10,232 nt of DNA from an uncultured cyanobacterium (GCA_903934745.1 CAIZOZ010000143.1:1-10232); one strand, 5' to 3'. Numbered from the stretch's first letter, positions 1 through 7,180 are shown. Program-made: numbers and translations. Notes: generated by a model not told the origin, from the letters alone.

Positions 1-78
1 CACGGGCTCAACCGTGTCGACGTAATGCCGAACCGTGGCTCTGAGCACGTCCTGTTGCCGCCGCGGCAGGGTGTCCAA
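1..78 (-). CDS. hrcA: HrcA heat-shock repressor, N-terminal fragment (runs off left edge)
   Basis: Translating the minus strand from a TTG at 78 gives 26 residues starting MDTLPRRQQDVLRA and continuing TVRHYVDTVEPV to the window edge. This is the conserved start of the HrcA winged-helix DNA-binding domain, whose family pattern is L-x-R-Q-x-x-(V/I)-L-x-A-x-V-x-x-Y-(V/I)-x-T-x-E-P-V-G-S. HrcA represses groESL, and in some bacteria dnaK, by binding the CIRCE inverted repeat, and needs GroEL to stay active. The TTG is the only plausible initiator near the conserved start: the frame stays open upstream, but I find no in-frame ATG, GTG or other TTG over the next 30 codons, and residue 4 already lies in the conserved block. 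I see no strong Shine-Dalgarno and no CIRCE element in the upstream 177 bp, so autoregulation is not indicated here. The identification is strong although only the first tenth or less of the gene is visible. Confidence 0.85.
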   Translation of the reverse strand, partial: MDTLPRRQQDVLRATVRHYVDTVEPV

Positions 79-230
79 CCCGATTCGTGTTATGTGATCT
101 CTGGATCGTAGGGATCGACAGGACTCTGCTGCGCTGCCGGCGTCACACCGTCGCGGCCCGACATGGGAGCCGGCCGCCAGTACCGGCCAGCGCCGCGGGG
201 ATCCGCTGCGGCGATTCAGCCACGGTGATC

Positions 231-247
231 CATGGCGCAGAGCCATG
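231..247 (-). terminator. short stem-loop just after the rhodanese gene
   Basis: Perfect 6-bp stem (catggc / gccatg) with a 5-nt loop, beginning 9 nt after the rhodanese stop codon on the minus strand. One wobble and one further A-T pair extend it. There is no T-tract after it, so termination is only suggested by position; it could be a chance palindrome. Confidence 0.3.
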
Positions 248-255
248 AAGGGGTT

Positions 256-630
256 TCAGTAGCGGGGAATCGAGCGATCCACGTTCACGCTCCAGGCATC
301 GATGCCCCCCTGCAGGTTCCACACCTGGGAATGGCCGTGCTCCTGGATCAGCCAGCAACCGAAATGCCAGCTGCGCACCCCGGCGTGACAGAGCACCGCC
401 ACCGGTTGCTGCCGTTCGATCAGGGTGTCGATCTGGCCGATCCAGTCCTGGGAGCGGCTCAGGGGCAGATGCAGCACCGGATGGGCCAGCTGGGCCAGCT
501 CCAGCTCGTTGTCCTCGCGCACATCCACCAGCTGGATCGCTTCTCCGGCCAGCAGCCGGGCCTGCAGGTCACTGGCGCTGATCGGCAATGGCGTCGCTGA
601 AGCCGCCGCGGGCGTGCTGGTATCGGGCAT
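256..630 (-). CDS. single-domain rhodanese (sulfurtransferase-like) protein
   Basis: A 124-residue protein consisting of one rhodanese domain. About 17 flexible N-terminal residues precede the core. The motif QLVDVRED lies at about 33-40 and the active-site loop VLCHAGVRS at 79-87, with the catalytic Cys81 in the C-x-x-G-x-R form. The domain closes with VWNLQGGIDAW at about 103-113, the usual C-terminal signature. Such proteins carry a persulfide on the loop cysteine and move sulfane sulfur to cyanide, thiols or protein partners; the acceptor here is unknown. No signal peptide is visible, so it is probably cytoplasmic. The ATG at 630 gives the normal length for the family; the open frame runs much further upstream but only antisense to the next gene. 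It is transcribed divergently from the DUF3352 gene across a 45-bp spacer and lies 177 bp upstream of hrcA on the same strand, where co-transcription is possible. The family call is firm; the physiological role is not. Confidence 0.88.
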   Translation of the reverse strand: MPDTSTPAAASATPLPISASDLQARLLAGEAIQLVDVREDNELELAQLAHPVLHLPLSRSQDWIGQIDTLIERQQPVAVLCHAGVRSWHFGCWLIQEHGHSQVWNLQGGIDAWSVNVDRSIPRY

Positions 631-646
631 GGGAACCGGTAGGGCG

Positions 647-666
647 GCAGGATGGCTCCATCCTGC
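647..666. promoter_or_regulatory. perfect inverted repeat in the divergent rhodanese / DUF3352 spacer
   Basis: Two exact 9-nt arms, gcaggatgg and ccatcctgc, are separated by 2 nt. The repeat lies between the two divergent start codons (630 on minus, 676 on plus). An alternative in-frame ATG for the DUF3352 gene (652) sits inside the left arm. The symmetry and location fit an operator for a dimeric regulator, or a hairpin at the 5' end of the DUF3352 mRNA. No convincing -10/-35 boxes can be read around it. Confidence 0.4.
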
Positions 667-675
667 TGTGCGTGC

Positions 676-2613
676 ATGAAGGGCCGCCCCTTTCTGGCGG
701 TGGTGCTGGCCGTGGTGCTGCTCACCTTCAGCCTTGGCTTGGGCGGCTGGTGGCTGGTCTGGCAGCGGGGACCGCTGCAGCTGGCCCATCACGCTCTTGC
801 CATCCCCCGGGCGGCCCGGTTCGTGCCAGCTCAGGCTCCGTTGAGCCTGTATCTGCTCAGCGATGGTGAACAGCCCGTGGCCTATGCCCGGGCTGTGGCA
901 CCGGGCCGCCAGCGCCGCAGCGCCGGCGAGGCGATCGCACGGCTGCGGGATGGGGCCTTCGCCGCCGCCGGCCTCGACTACCACGATGAACTGGCCCGCT
1001 GGCTGGCCCCGGGGATCGCCCTGGTGCTGTTCGAGGATCCAGCGGCTGAGCTGGCCGGCAGCACCGGCGGCCTTCCCGCCGGCGGTTGGCTGCTGGCCCT
1101 GGCCAGTCGCGACGACGACGGCGCCCGCCATTTTCTGCAGCGCTTCTGGCAGACCCGCAGCCTGGCCGGCACCGATCTGCAGGTGAGCAACTACCGCGGC
1201 ATGGGGCTGATCAGCGGCCGTGGTGCGCTGCTGGGCAGCCGCTCCATGCCCCTGGCCACCGCCCTGGTGGACGACGATCTGGTGCTGATCGCCTCCGGCC
1301 GCGGCGTGCTGGAGCGGGCCCTGGATGTGTCCCAGATCCCTGAACTCAACCAGGCCTCCCAGCCGGGCCTGCAGCAGCAGCTGGATCGTCTCGGCGAGGG
1401 GGCCGCCCTGCTAGTGGCCCGGCCCCAGGCGCTGGAGCAGTGGCTGGGCTGGCCGCTGCCGGTAGCGCCAGGGCAGCGGCCCACCCAGCTGTTGGCCTCG
1501 CTGCGGCCCGAGGGCCGGTCGCTGGTGCTCCATGGCCATCTGCAGTTGCCTGCCCCGCCCAGGGCGATCGGTGCGGAGCCCATCAGCACGGAGCCCAACA
1601 GCACGGAGCCGATCAGCACGGAGCCGATCAGGGCGGAGCCCGCAACGACGGAGTCCACAAGCCCAGCGACGACAACCCAGACGACCGACAGCGCTTCGGT
1701 TGTTCCAGCGCCCGACGGACCGGTGGTCCTGCCGCCGGCCGATCCGGCCCAGCAGCAGCAGTTGCTGGACGGCCTGAGGGGCCAGCTCAGCAGCCTGCTG
1801 CTGCTCCAGAATCCCGCTGCCCAGCTGCAGCAGCCCCTGGTGCAACCGCTGCTGCAACGGGCCCTGGCCAGCAGCGGCATCGCTGGTCCGTTCCAGGCGG
1901 CGGCCAGCTCGGGCGGCTCAGCCGAGCTGGCCAGCGGCGGCGACGAGCCAACCCGTACGGCTGGGAAGAAGCGCCAGCTGCCGGGCCCGCAACGCCTCGC
2001 CGCGGGCGACCAACGCCCGGCCACCGGCGAGCAATCAACGCCTGGTCCGCTTCCTTCCCTGGTGGTCCAGCGGGCTGAGGGGCCGCTGCTGCTCGCCACC
2101 GGCCCCCAGGGCTGGCAGCTGGGCACGGCCAGCGACCAGCCGGCGCCGGAGCGATTGCAGCGCGATCTGGCGGCGGCGGGCCTGATCGAGGCGCCGCTGC
2201 AACGGGGCGACCGTTCGCTCCAGGTCTGGACGCGGCTTGAGGTCAGCAGCCAGCGCCGGCCCCAGGCCGGCGGCGGCGAGACGTTGCAGGCAACCCTGGC
2301 CGCCTGGCGCCAGGCCGATGGACCCCTGGCCTGGTGGGGCCGGAACCTGGCCGTGCTCGATGAGCCCGCCGGCGGCCGCGGCCGCGAGCAGCTGCGGGCG
2401 GCCCTGGTGGCCCTCGACCGTGATGAGGCGCCGCTGCAGTGGGCCCTGACCGGTGTGCCCGCCCGGGAGCTGTTGCGGCTCTGGCAGCCCTGGCAACTGC
2501 TCTCCGCCCTGGCCGGTGGCGGGCTCGATGGGGCGGTGCAGGGAATGGCCGTGGCGCTCGAGCCGGAGGGCAGCACCCTGCATGTCCAGGCCCGCCTCAG
2601 GTTTGAGGGCTGA
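676..2613 (+). CDS. DUF3352 family protein, membrane-anchored
   Basis: A 645-residue protein of the cyanobacterial DUF3352 family, whose function is not known to me. Residues 1-4 are MKGR, followed by a hydrophobic segment at about 5-27 (FLAVVLAVVLLTFSLGLGG), so the protein is probably anchored with the bulk outside the cytoplasm. The recognisable family region follows: an A-x-x-x-P-x-x-A-x-F-V-P-A-x-A-P-L-S segment, then GLDYHDELARWLAPGIAL at about 102-119. Two low-complexity stretches split the domain: an acidic Thr/Ser/Pro tandem repeat at 298-327 and a Gly/Ala/Pro/Arg-rich linker at about 422-461. A Gln/Leu-rich helical segment lies between them. The ATG at 676 is preferred because it puts a basic residue just before the membrane segment. 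An in-frame ATG at 652 would add eight residues and has GGCAGG directly before it, but it lies inside the inverted repeat. Some DUF3352 proteins are shorter; the excess here is mainly the linkers. Confidence 0.8.
   Translation: MKGRPFLAVVLAVVLLTFSLGLGGWWLVWQRGPLQLAHHALAIPRAARFVPAQAPLSLYLLSDGEQPVAYARAVAPGRQRRSAGEAIARLRDGAFAAAGLDYHDELARWLAPGIALVLFEDPAAELAGSTGGLPAGGWLLALASRDDDGARHFLQRFWQTRSLAGTDLQVSNYRGMGLISGRGALLGSRSMPLATALVDDDLVLIASGRGVLERALDVSQIPELNQASQPGLQQQLDRLGEGAALLVARPQALEQWLGWPLPVAPGQRPTQLLASLRPEGRSLVLHGHLQLPAPPRAIGAEPISTEPNSTEPISTEPIRAEPATTESTSPATTTQTTDSASVVPAPDGPVVLPPADPAQQQQLLDGLRGQLSSLLLLQNPAAQLQQPLVQPLLQRALASSGIAGPFQAAASSGGSAELASGGDEPTRTAGKKRQLPGPQRLAAGDQRPATGEQSTPGPLPSLVVQRAEGPLLLATGPQGWQLGTASDQPAPERLQRDLAAAGLIEAPLQRGDRSLQVWTRLEVSSQRRPQAGGGETLQATLAAWRQADGPLAWWGRNLAVLDEPAGGRGREQLRAALVALDRDEAPLQWALTGVPARELLRLWQPWQLLSALAGGGLDGAVQGMAVALEPEGSTLHVQARLRFEG
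1567..1656 (+). repeat. 15-nt tandem repeat inside the DUF3352 gene
   Basis: Six consecutive 15-nt units, the middle ones nearly identical (atcagcacggagccg type) and the outer ones more diverged. They are in frame and encode I-G-A-E-P, I-S-T-E-P, N-S-T-E-P, I-S-T-E-P, I-R-A-E-P and A-T-T-E-S. The period is a multiple of three, so unit gain or loss would keep the frame. The product is an acidic, Pro/Ser/Thr-rich flexible linker, followed by a Thr-rich tail of similar composition. Confidence 0.85.
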
Positions 2614-2684
2614 CTTGCTGATCGCTGCCGTTCCGGCTGGAGCCCGGTTGTGTGTTCCAGGGTGGCGGCGTTTGTGGGCCGATG

Positions 2685-2709
2685 GCGCCCCCAGCGTGCT
2701 TTGGGGCGC
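2685..2709 (+). terminator. GC-rich stem-loop between DUF3352 and sixA
   Basis: Perfect 7-bp stem (gcgcccc / ggggcgc) with an 11-nt loop, 71 nt after the DUF3352 stop and 39 nt before the sixA start. It has no T-tract, so termination is inferred from position and stem strength only. Confidence 0.3.
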
Positions 2710-2748
2710 TTGGGGCTGTTGGATGGCAGCAGGCCGCTTGAAGCTCGA

Positions 2749-3276
2749 ATGCCTGTCGCCGAACTGCTGTTGCTGCGCCATGGCATCGCCGAGGAGCGCA
2801 GCCCGGAGCTCCCGGATCGCACCCGGGCGCTGACCGACAAGGGTCGCCAGCGCACCCGGGCGGTGCTGGAGCGCGCCCTGGCCCTGGGTCTGGTGGCGGA
2901 TCGGATGCTCTCGAGTCCGCTCACCCGGGCCCGCCAGACGGCGGAGATGGCCCGGTCTGTGGGTCTGGCGCCAGCGCTGGAACTGAGCGAGACCCTGGAG
3001 CCCGGTCACGATCCGCTGCCGCTGCTGGTCAGCGCCCTGGCCGGACTGGCCCCCGCCCCGATCGGGAGCGGGGCGGAGCGGCCGGCCCGGTTGCGAGTGC
3101 TGCTGGTGGGCCATGAGCCCGACCTGGGACGGCTGGCCGCCCGCCTGCTGGGGGCGAATCCAGGGGCGATCCAGTTGCGCAAGGCGGGATTGGCACTGCT
3201 GGCCCTGCCCGCTGGCGCCACACCCGGCAGCGCCAGCCTGCGGCTGCTGCTCAGCCCCCGCAGCCTGCTCGGTTGA
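2749..3276 (+). CDS. sixA: SixA-type phosphohistidine phosphatase (histidine phosphatase superfamily)
   Basis: A 175-residue protein of the histidine phosphatase (phosphoglycerate-mutase-like) fold. The catalytic loop is LLLRHGIAEE with R10, H11 and G12; H11 would carry the phosphate. SSPLTRARQTAEM at 55-67 holds the second conserved arginine region, and the second catalytic histidine is H122 in VGHEPDLG. The short length and lack of extra domains match SixA, which in E. coli removes phosphate from histidine of phosphotransfer proteins; the substrate in cyanobacteria is not established. The chosen ATG places RHG at the expected distance from the N-terminus; a GTG at 2650 in the same frame would add 33 residues of unconserved, arginine-rich sequence. 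The gene lies 135 bp after the DUF3352 gene and 78 bp before gltA. An alternative reading is a general small-molecule phosphatase of the same superfamily. Confidence 0.85.
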   Translation: MPVAELLLLRHGIAEERSPELPDRTRALTDKGRQRTRAVLERALALGLVADRMLSSPLTRARQTAEMARSVGLAPALELSETLEPGHDPLPLLVSALAGLAPAPIGSGAERPARLRVLLVGHEPDLGRLAARLLGANPGAIQLRKAGLALLALPAGATPGSASLRLLLSPRSLLG

Positions 3277-3279
3277 GAT

Positions 3280-3309
3280 CACGCCGGCGGCAGCCAGCGC
3301 TACGGCGTG
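3280..3309 (+). terminator. stem-loop directly after sixA
   Basis: Perfect 7-bp stem (cacgccg / cggcgtg) with a 16-nt loop, beginning 4 nt after the sixA stop codon. No T-tract follows. It overlaps the GTG at 3307 that could otherwise serve as the gltA start, which slightly favours the later ATG at 3355. Confidence 0.35.
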
Positions 3310-3354
3310 GGCTTGACGTCGCCGCGTAAGTTCGCCAAATCGGACCCGATCGTG

Positions 3355-4626
3355 ATGGCGGCAAAAATCAGCTCTGAAACGGCCAGCCCGCTGGGTGGAG
3401 CGGAGTCCGCTGCGGCAACGGCCCCGGTTTCAGCTCCTGGCCAGACATCCCAGCCCGCTGCCACCGCCGCCCCTGCCACGGCCCCCCTGGTCTTTCGCCC
3501 CGGTCTGGAGGGGGTGCCGGCCACCCAGTCGGCGATCTGCGACATCGACGGCAGCCGTGGCGTGCTCACCTACCGGGGATATCCGGTCAACCAGCTGGCT
3601 TCCCACAGCACCTTTCTGGAAACGGCCTATCTGCTGATCTGGGGGGAGCTGCCCACGATCTTCCAGCTGCGGGACTTCGAGCAGGAGGTGCAGATGCACC
3701 GGCGGGTGAGTTTCCGTATCCGCGACATGATGAAGTGCTTCCCGGCCAGTGGCCATCCGATGGATGCGCTGCAGGCCAGTGCCGCCTCCCTGGGCCTCTT
3801 CTATTCCCGTCGCGCCCTCTACGACCCCCAGTACATCACCGAGGCGGTGGTGCGGCTGATCGCCAAGATTCCCACGATGGTGGCGGCGTTCCAGCTGATC
3901 CGCAAAGGCCAGGATCCGATCCAGCCCCGCGATGATCTCGCCTATTCGGCCAACTTTCTGTACATGCTCACGGAGCGGGAGCCCGATCCGCTGGCGGCCC
4001 GGATCTTTGATGCCTGCCTGATCCTGCACGCTGAGCACAGCCTCAACGCCAGCACCTTCAGCGCCCGCGTCACCGCCAGCACGCTCACCGATCCCTATGC
4101 GGTGGTGGCCTCGGCCGTGGGCACCCTGGCCGGGCCGCTGCACGGCGGCGCCAACGAGGATGTGCTCGACATGCTCGACGAGATCGGCTCGGTCGATCAG
4201 GTGGAGGCCTGGCTGGATCGCGCCATCGCTGAGAAACGCAAGATCATGGGCTTCGGCCATCGCGAGTACCGGGTCAAGGATCCGCGGGCGGTGATCCTGC
4301 AGGGTCTGGCGGAGGATCTGTTCCTGCGCTTCGGCCACGACAGCATGTATGACGTCGCCCGGCGCCTGGAGGCGGTGGCGGCCGAGCGCCTGGGGCCCAA
4401 GGGCATCTTCCCCAACGTCGATTTTTATTCCGGCCTCGTCTACCGCAAGCTCGGCATCCCGCGGGATCTGTTCACGCCGATCTTTGCGATTGCCCGCACC
4501 GCCGGCTGGTTGGCCCACTGGCGCGAACAGTTGGGAGCCAATCGCATCTATCGTCCCACCCAGATCTACACCGGTTCCCTCGAGCGGCCCTGGCTGCCGC
4601 TCGAGGGGCGTCCGACCCCCTCCTAA
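3355..4626 (+). CDS. gltA: citrate synthase
   Basis: Condenses oxaloacetate and acetyl-CoA to citrate, the entry to the cyanobacterial TCA route that supplies 2-oxoglutarate for ammonium assimilation. The 423-residue product has the usual blocks: FRPGLEGVPATQSAICDIDG at about 47-66, LTYRGYPV next, HAEHSLNAS with catalytic H228, GPLHGGANE with H263, GFGHREYRVKDPR at about 299-311, and FPNVDFYSG with catalytic D356. These correspond to the His/His/Asp triad of citrate synthases. The first 45 or so residues are an Ala/Pro/Thr/Ser-rich extension before the conserved core. The ATG at 3355 was chosen; a GTG at 3307 in frame would add 16 residues but overlaps a stem-loop, and neither has a clear Shine-Dalgarno. 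2-methylcitrate synthase is a close relative, but no other propionate-pathway gene is nearby. ndhA follows after 24 bp without a hairpin, suggesting co-transcription. Confidence 0.93.
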   Translation: MAAKISSETASPLGGAESAAATAPVSAPGQTSQPAATAAPATAPLVFRPGLEGVPATQSAICDIDGSRGVLTYRGYPVNQLASHSTFLETAYLLIWGELPTIFQLRDFEQEVQMHRRVSFRIRDMMKCFPASGHPMDALQASAASLGLFYSRRALYDPQYITEAVVRLIAKIPTMVAAFQLIRKGQDPIQPRDDLAYSANFLYMLTEREPDPLAARIFDACLILHAEHSLNASTFSARVTASTLTDPYAVVASAVGTLAGPLHGGANEDVLDMLDEIGSVDQVEAWLDRAIAEKRKIMGFGHREYRVKDPRAVILQGLAEDLFLRFGHDSMYDVARRLEAVAAERLGPKGIFPNVDFYSGLVYRKLGIPRDLFTPIFAIARTAGWLAHWREQLGANRIYRPTQIYTGSLERPWLPLEGRPTPS

Positions 4627-4650
4627 GGTCCACCCACCCCCTTTGCCCGC

Positions 4651-5787
4651 ATGGAGACGACCACCCTCGTGAGTTCAGGTCTCGATCTGCAGGCCAGCTT
4701 CGTCGATACGCTCCAGGGACTGGGCCTCAGCCCCGGCGCCGCCCGCCTGCTGTGGCTGCCCCTGCCCATGGTCACCGTGCTGGTGGCCGCCGTGGTGGGC
4801 GTGCTGGTGAACGTCTGGCTGGAGCGCAAGATCTCCGCCGCCGTGCAGCAGCGCATCGGCCCGGAATACGCCGGCCCCCTCGGGGTGCTGCAGCCGATGG
4901 CCGATGGCCTCAAGCTTGTCTTCAAGGAAGACATCATCCCGGCCCGGGCCGATGGCCTGCTGTTCACGCTCGGGCCGGTGCTGGTGCTGGTGCCGGTGAT
5001 CCTGTCCTGGCTGGTGGTGCCCTTCGGCCAGAACCTGCTGATCAGCAATGTGGGGGTGGGCATCTTCCTGTGGATCTCGCTCAGCAGCATCCAGCCGATC
5101 GGCCTGCTGATGAGCGGCTATTCCAGCAACAACAAGTATTCGCTGCTGGGTGGGCTGCGGGCAGCGGCCCAGTCGATCAGCTACGAAATCCCCCTGGCCC
5201 TGGCGGTGCTGGCGATTGTGATGATGAGCAACTCGCTCAGCACCGTCGACATCGTCAACCAGCAGAACGGTGCTGGCATCCTCAGCTGGAACATCTGGCG
5301 CCAGCCGGTGGGCTTCGTGATCTTCTGGATCTGCGCCCTGGCCGAATGTGAGCGTCTGCCGTTTGACCTTCCCGAGGCGGAGGAGGAGCTGGTGGCCGGC
5401 TACCAGACCGAGTATTCGGGTATGAAGTTTGCCCTTTTTTATCTGGGCAGCTACATCAACCTGGTGCTTTCGGCCCTGATGGTGTCGGTGCTCTATCTGG
5501 GCGGCTGGGGTTTCCCGGTGCCGGTGGAATGGCTGGCGGGCTGGCTGGGCCAGTCGGTGGATGCGCCAGTGGTGCAGGTGATCACCGCCAGCACCGGCAT
5601 CGTCATGACCGTGCTCAAGGCCTACTTGCTGGTCTTCTTTGCGATCCTGCTGCGCTGGACTGTGCCCCGGGTGCGGATCGACCAGCTGCTTGATCTGGGC
5701 TGGAAGTTCCTGCTGCCGATCGCCCTGGTCAACCTGCTGGTTACGGCTGCACTCAAGCTCGCTTTCCCGATGGCGTTCGGAGGCTGA
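4651..5787 (+). CDS. ndhA: NDH-1 subunit 1 (NdhA, NuoH homologue)
   Basis: A 378-residue polytopic thylakoid-membrane protein, the NuoH/ND1 homologue that joins the peripheral arm to the membrane arm of NDH-1 and helps form the quinone site. Visible signatures are VWLERKISAAVQQRIGPEYAG (ending near residue 75), continuing into LGVLQPMADGLKLVFKEDI, and the acidic loop PFDLPEAEEELVAGY from P237, followed by TEYSGMKFALF. Around eight hydrophobic segments can be picked out. In cyanobacteria NDH-1 takes electrons from ferredoxin and reduces plastoquinone, serving respiration, cyclic electron flow and, in variant complexes, CO2 uptake. The length is normal. The ATG at 4651 gives a short N-terminal lead similar to other cyanobacterial NdhA; a GTG at 4669 is an in-frame alternative. 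It heads the conserved order ndhA-ndhI-ndhG-ndhE and lies 24 bp after gltA. Confidence 0.96.
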   Translation: METTTLVSSGLDLQASFVDTLQGLGLSPGAARLLWLPLPMVTVLVAAVVGVLVNVWLERKISAAVQQRIGPEYAGPLGVLQPMADGLKLVFKEDIIPARADGLLFTLGPVLVLVPVILSWLVVPFGQNLLISNVGVGIFLWISLSSIQPIGLLMSGYSSNNKYSLLGGLRAAAQSISYEIPLALAVLAIVMMSNSLSTVDIVNQQNGAGILSWNIWRQPVGFVIFWICALAECERLPFDLPEAEEELVAGYQTEYSGMKFALFYLGSYINLVLSALMVSVLYLGGWGFPVPVEWLAGWLGQSVDAPVVQVITASTGIVMTVLKAYLLVFFAILLRWTVPRVRIDQLLDLGWKFLLPIALVNLLVTAALKLAFPMAFGG

Positions 5788-5870
5788 GACCGTTCGTCAG
5801 CTCCGGGCTTTCCCGGTCAAGATGGTCCGAGCGTCGTATCGCCGGATCCACCCCTTCCCCCATCAGCACC

Positions 5871-6539
5871 ATGTTCGGGTTTCTCAAGAAAGTCGGTGAC
5901 TACACCAAGGAGGCGGTCAGCGCCGCCCAGTACCTGGGTCAAGGCCTGGCGGTCACCTTCGACCATCTCAAGCGTCGGCCGATCACGGTTCAGTATCCCT
6001 ACGAGAAGCTGATCCCCTCGGAGCGCTACCGGGGCCGCATCCACTTCGAGTTCGACAAGTGCATCGCCTGCGAGGTGTGCGTGCGGGTGTGTCCGATCAA
6101 CCTGCCGGTGGTGGACTGGGTGATGAACAAGGCCACCAAGAAAAAGGAACTGCGCAATTACTCGATTGATTTTGGGGTGTGCATCTTCTGTGGCAACTGT
6201 GTGGAGTATTGCCCCACCAACTGCCTGTCGATGACCGAGGAATACGAGCTGGCTGCTTTTGATCGCCATAGCCTCAACTACGACAACGTCGCCCTCGGTC
6301 GCCTGCCCACCAGTGTCACCAGTGATCCGGCGGTGTTTGCCCTGCGCGAGCTGGCCTATCTGCCCAAGGGCGTGATGGAGCCCCATGGAGTGCCAGCCAA
6401 CGCCCCCCGGGCCGGCCGCTTGCCCGAGCAGGTGCTGGCCACCCTGGCCCAGCCGCCGGCCGCGACGACGACCGAGCAAACTGCCAGCAATCCAACCGCT
6501 GCCAACCCAACGGCGGCTGACCAAGGAGCCCAGTCCTGA
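5871..6539 (+). CDS. ndhI: NDH-1 subunit I (NdhI, NuoI homologue), 8Fe-8S protein
   Basis: The 222-residue iron-sulfur subunit that passes electrons along the last clusters toward plastoquinone. Two canonical 4Fe-4S motifs are complete: C64-x2-C67-x2-C70-x3-C74-P and C104-x2-C107-x2-C110-x3-C114-P. The N-terminal YTKEAVSAAQYLGQGLAVTF segment and RRPITVQYPYEKLIPSERYRGRI are typical of cyanobacterial and plastid NdhI. The last 30 or so residues form an Ala/Thr/Pro/Gln-rich tail containing NPTAANPTAAD, which looks lineage-specific and is unlikely to contact the clusters. The gene starts 83 bp after ndhA and its TGA shares one base with the ATG of ndhG (TGATG), pointing to translational coupling. 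No Shine-Dalgarno is evident before the ATG, but the alignment to family N-termini makes the start secure. Confidence 0.96.
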   Translation: MFGFLKKVGDYTKEAVSAAQYLGQGLAVTFDHLKRRPITVQYPYEKLIPSERYRGRIHFEFDKCIACEVCVRVCPINLPVVDWVMNKATKKKELRNYSIDFGVCIFCGNCVEYCPTNCLSMTEEYELAAFDRHSLNYDNVALGRLPTSVTSDPAVFALRELAYLPKGVMEPHGVPANAPRAGRLPEQVLATLAQPPAATTTEQTASNPTAANPTAADQGAQS

Positions 6540-7180
6540 TGACGCTCGCTTCCACCATTCAGCAGCTCTGCTTCCTGGTTCTGGCCGCCGTCGTGGTGGT
6601 GGGAGCCTTGGGGGTGGTGCTGCTCCCCAACATTGTTTATTCCGCCTTCCTGCTGGGCGGCGTGTTTCTGGGGGTGGCGGGCCTGTACCTGCTGCTCAAT
6701 GCCAGCTTTGTGGCAGCGGCCCAGATTCTGGTTTACGTGGGCGCGGTGAACGTGCTGATTCTGTTCGCGATCATGCTCGTGAACAAGAAGGAAAATCTGG
6801 CGGCCATCCCGGGGCTGCTGCTGCGCCGTCTGCTCTCCGGTGGGGTGTGTGCGGGGCTGTTCGTGCTGCTGCTGCGGGTGGCGTTTACCACCCACTGGGC
6901 CCTGCCTGGGCCGCTGCCGGTGGGTGAAGAGGCCACGATCCGCATCGGCGAACATCTGTTCAGCGACTATCTCCTGCCGTTCGAGCTGGCCTCGGTGCTG
7001 CTGTTGATGGCGATGATCGGCGCCATCGTGCTGGCCCGCCGCGATGTCTACAGCAGCGATGTGATCACAGGGGAACCTGTGGATCAGGGGTTGATCGAGA
7101 AAACCCGCACCCCCTTGCTGATTGATCCTTCCGCCGCCACTGCCGCTGGCGCCCAACCTCTGCTGGAAACCACCCCATGA
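6539..7180 (+). CDS. ndhG: NDH-1 subunit 6 (NdhG, NuoJ homologue)
   Basis: A 213-residue membrane subunit of the NDH-1 proton-pumping arm. The conserved NuoJ/ND6 core is clear: YSAFLLGGVFLGVAGLYLLL followed by NASFVAAAQILVYVGAVNVL and ILFAIMLVNKKE, roughly residues 34-85. Five hydrophobic segments can be recognised, at about 10-29, 31-52, 54-80, 92-113 and 142-164. The last is ELASVLLLMAMIGAIVLARRD, also a family signature. The roughly 45 residues after it are hydrophilic and poorly conserved. The start overlaps the ndhI stop by one base and the stop overlaps the ndhE start (ATGA), so translation of ndhI-ndhG-ndhE is probably coupled. No missing or unusual residue stands out. Confidence 0.95.
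   Translation: MTLASTIQQLCFLVLAAVVVVGALGVVLLPNIVYSAFLLGGVFLGVAGLYLLLNASFVAAAQILVYVGAVNVLILFAIMLVNKKENLAAIPGLLLRRLLSGGVCAGLFVLLLRVAFTTHWALPGPLPVGEEATIRIGEHLFSDYLLPFELASVLLLMAMIGAIVLARRDVYSSDVITGEPVDQGLIEKTRTPLLIDPSAATAAGAQPLLETTP

Noticed and set aside
79..255. CIRCE operator upstream of hrcA
   Set aside because: I looked for the TTAGCACTC / GAGTGCTAA inverted repeat in this spacer and found nothing resembling it.
1191..2924. 577-codon minus-strand open frame opposite the DUF3352 gene
   Set aside because: Long open frames appear by chance opposite GC-rich genes. The translation is Ser/Arg/Pro-rich without any recognisable domain, and the plus strand carries a clear protein.
2035..3282. 415-codon minus-strand frame across the DUF3352 end and sixA
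   Set aside because: Gln/Gly/Arg-rich translation without motifs, overlapping two supported genes.
3307..3354. GTG start at 3307 for citrate synthase
   Set aside because: Would add 16 unconserved residues and overlaps the stem-loop after sixA; ATG at 3355 preferred, though not proven.
3430..4518. 362-codon minus-strand frame opposite gltA
   Set aside because: It is the complement of a highly conserved citrate synthase; the His/Gly/Gln-rich translation has no family motif.
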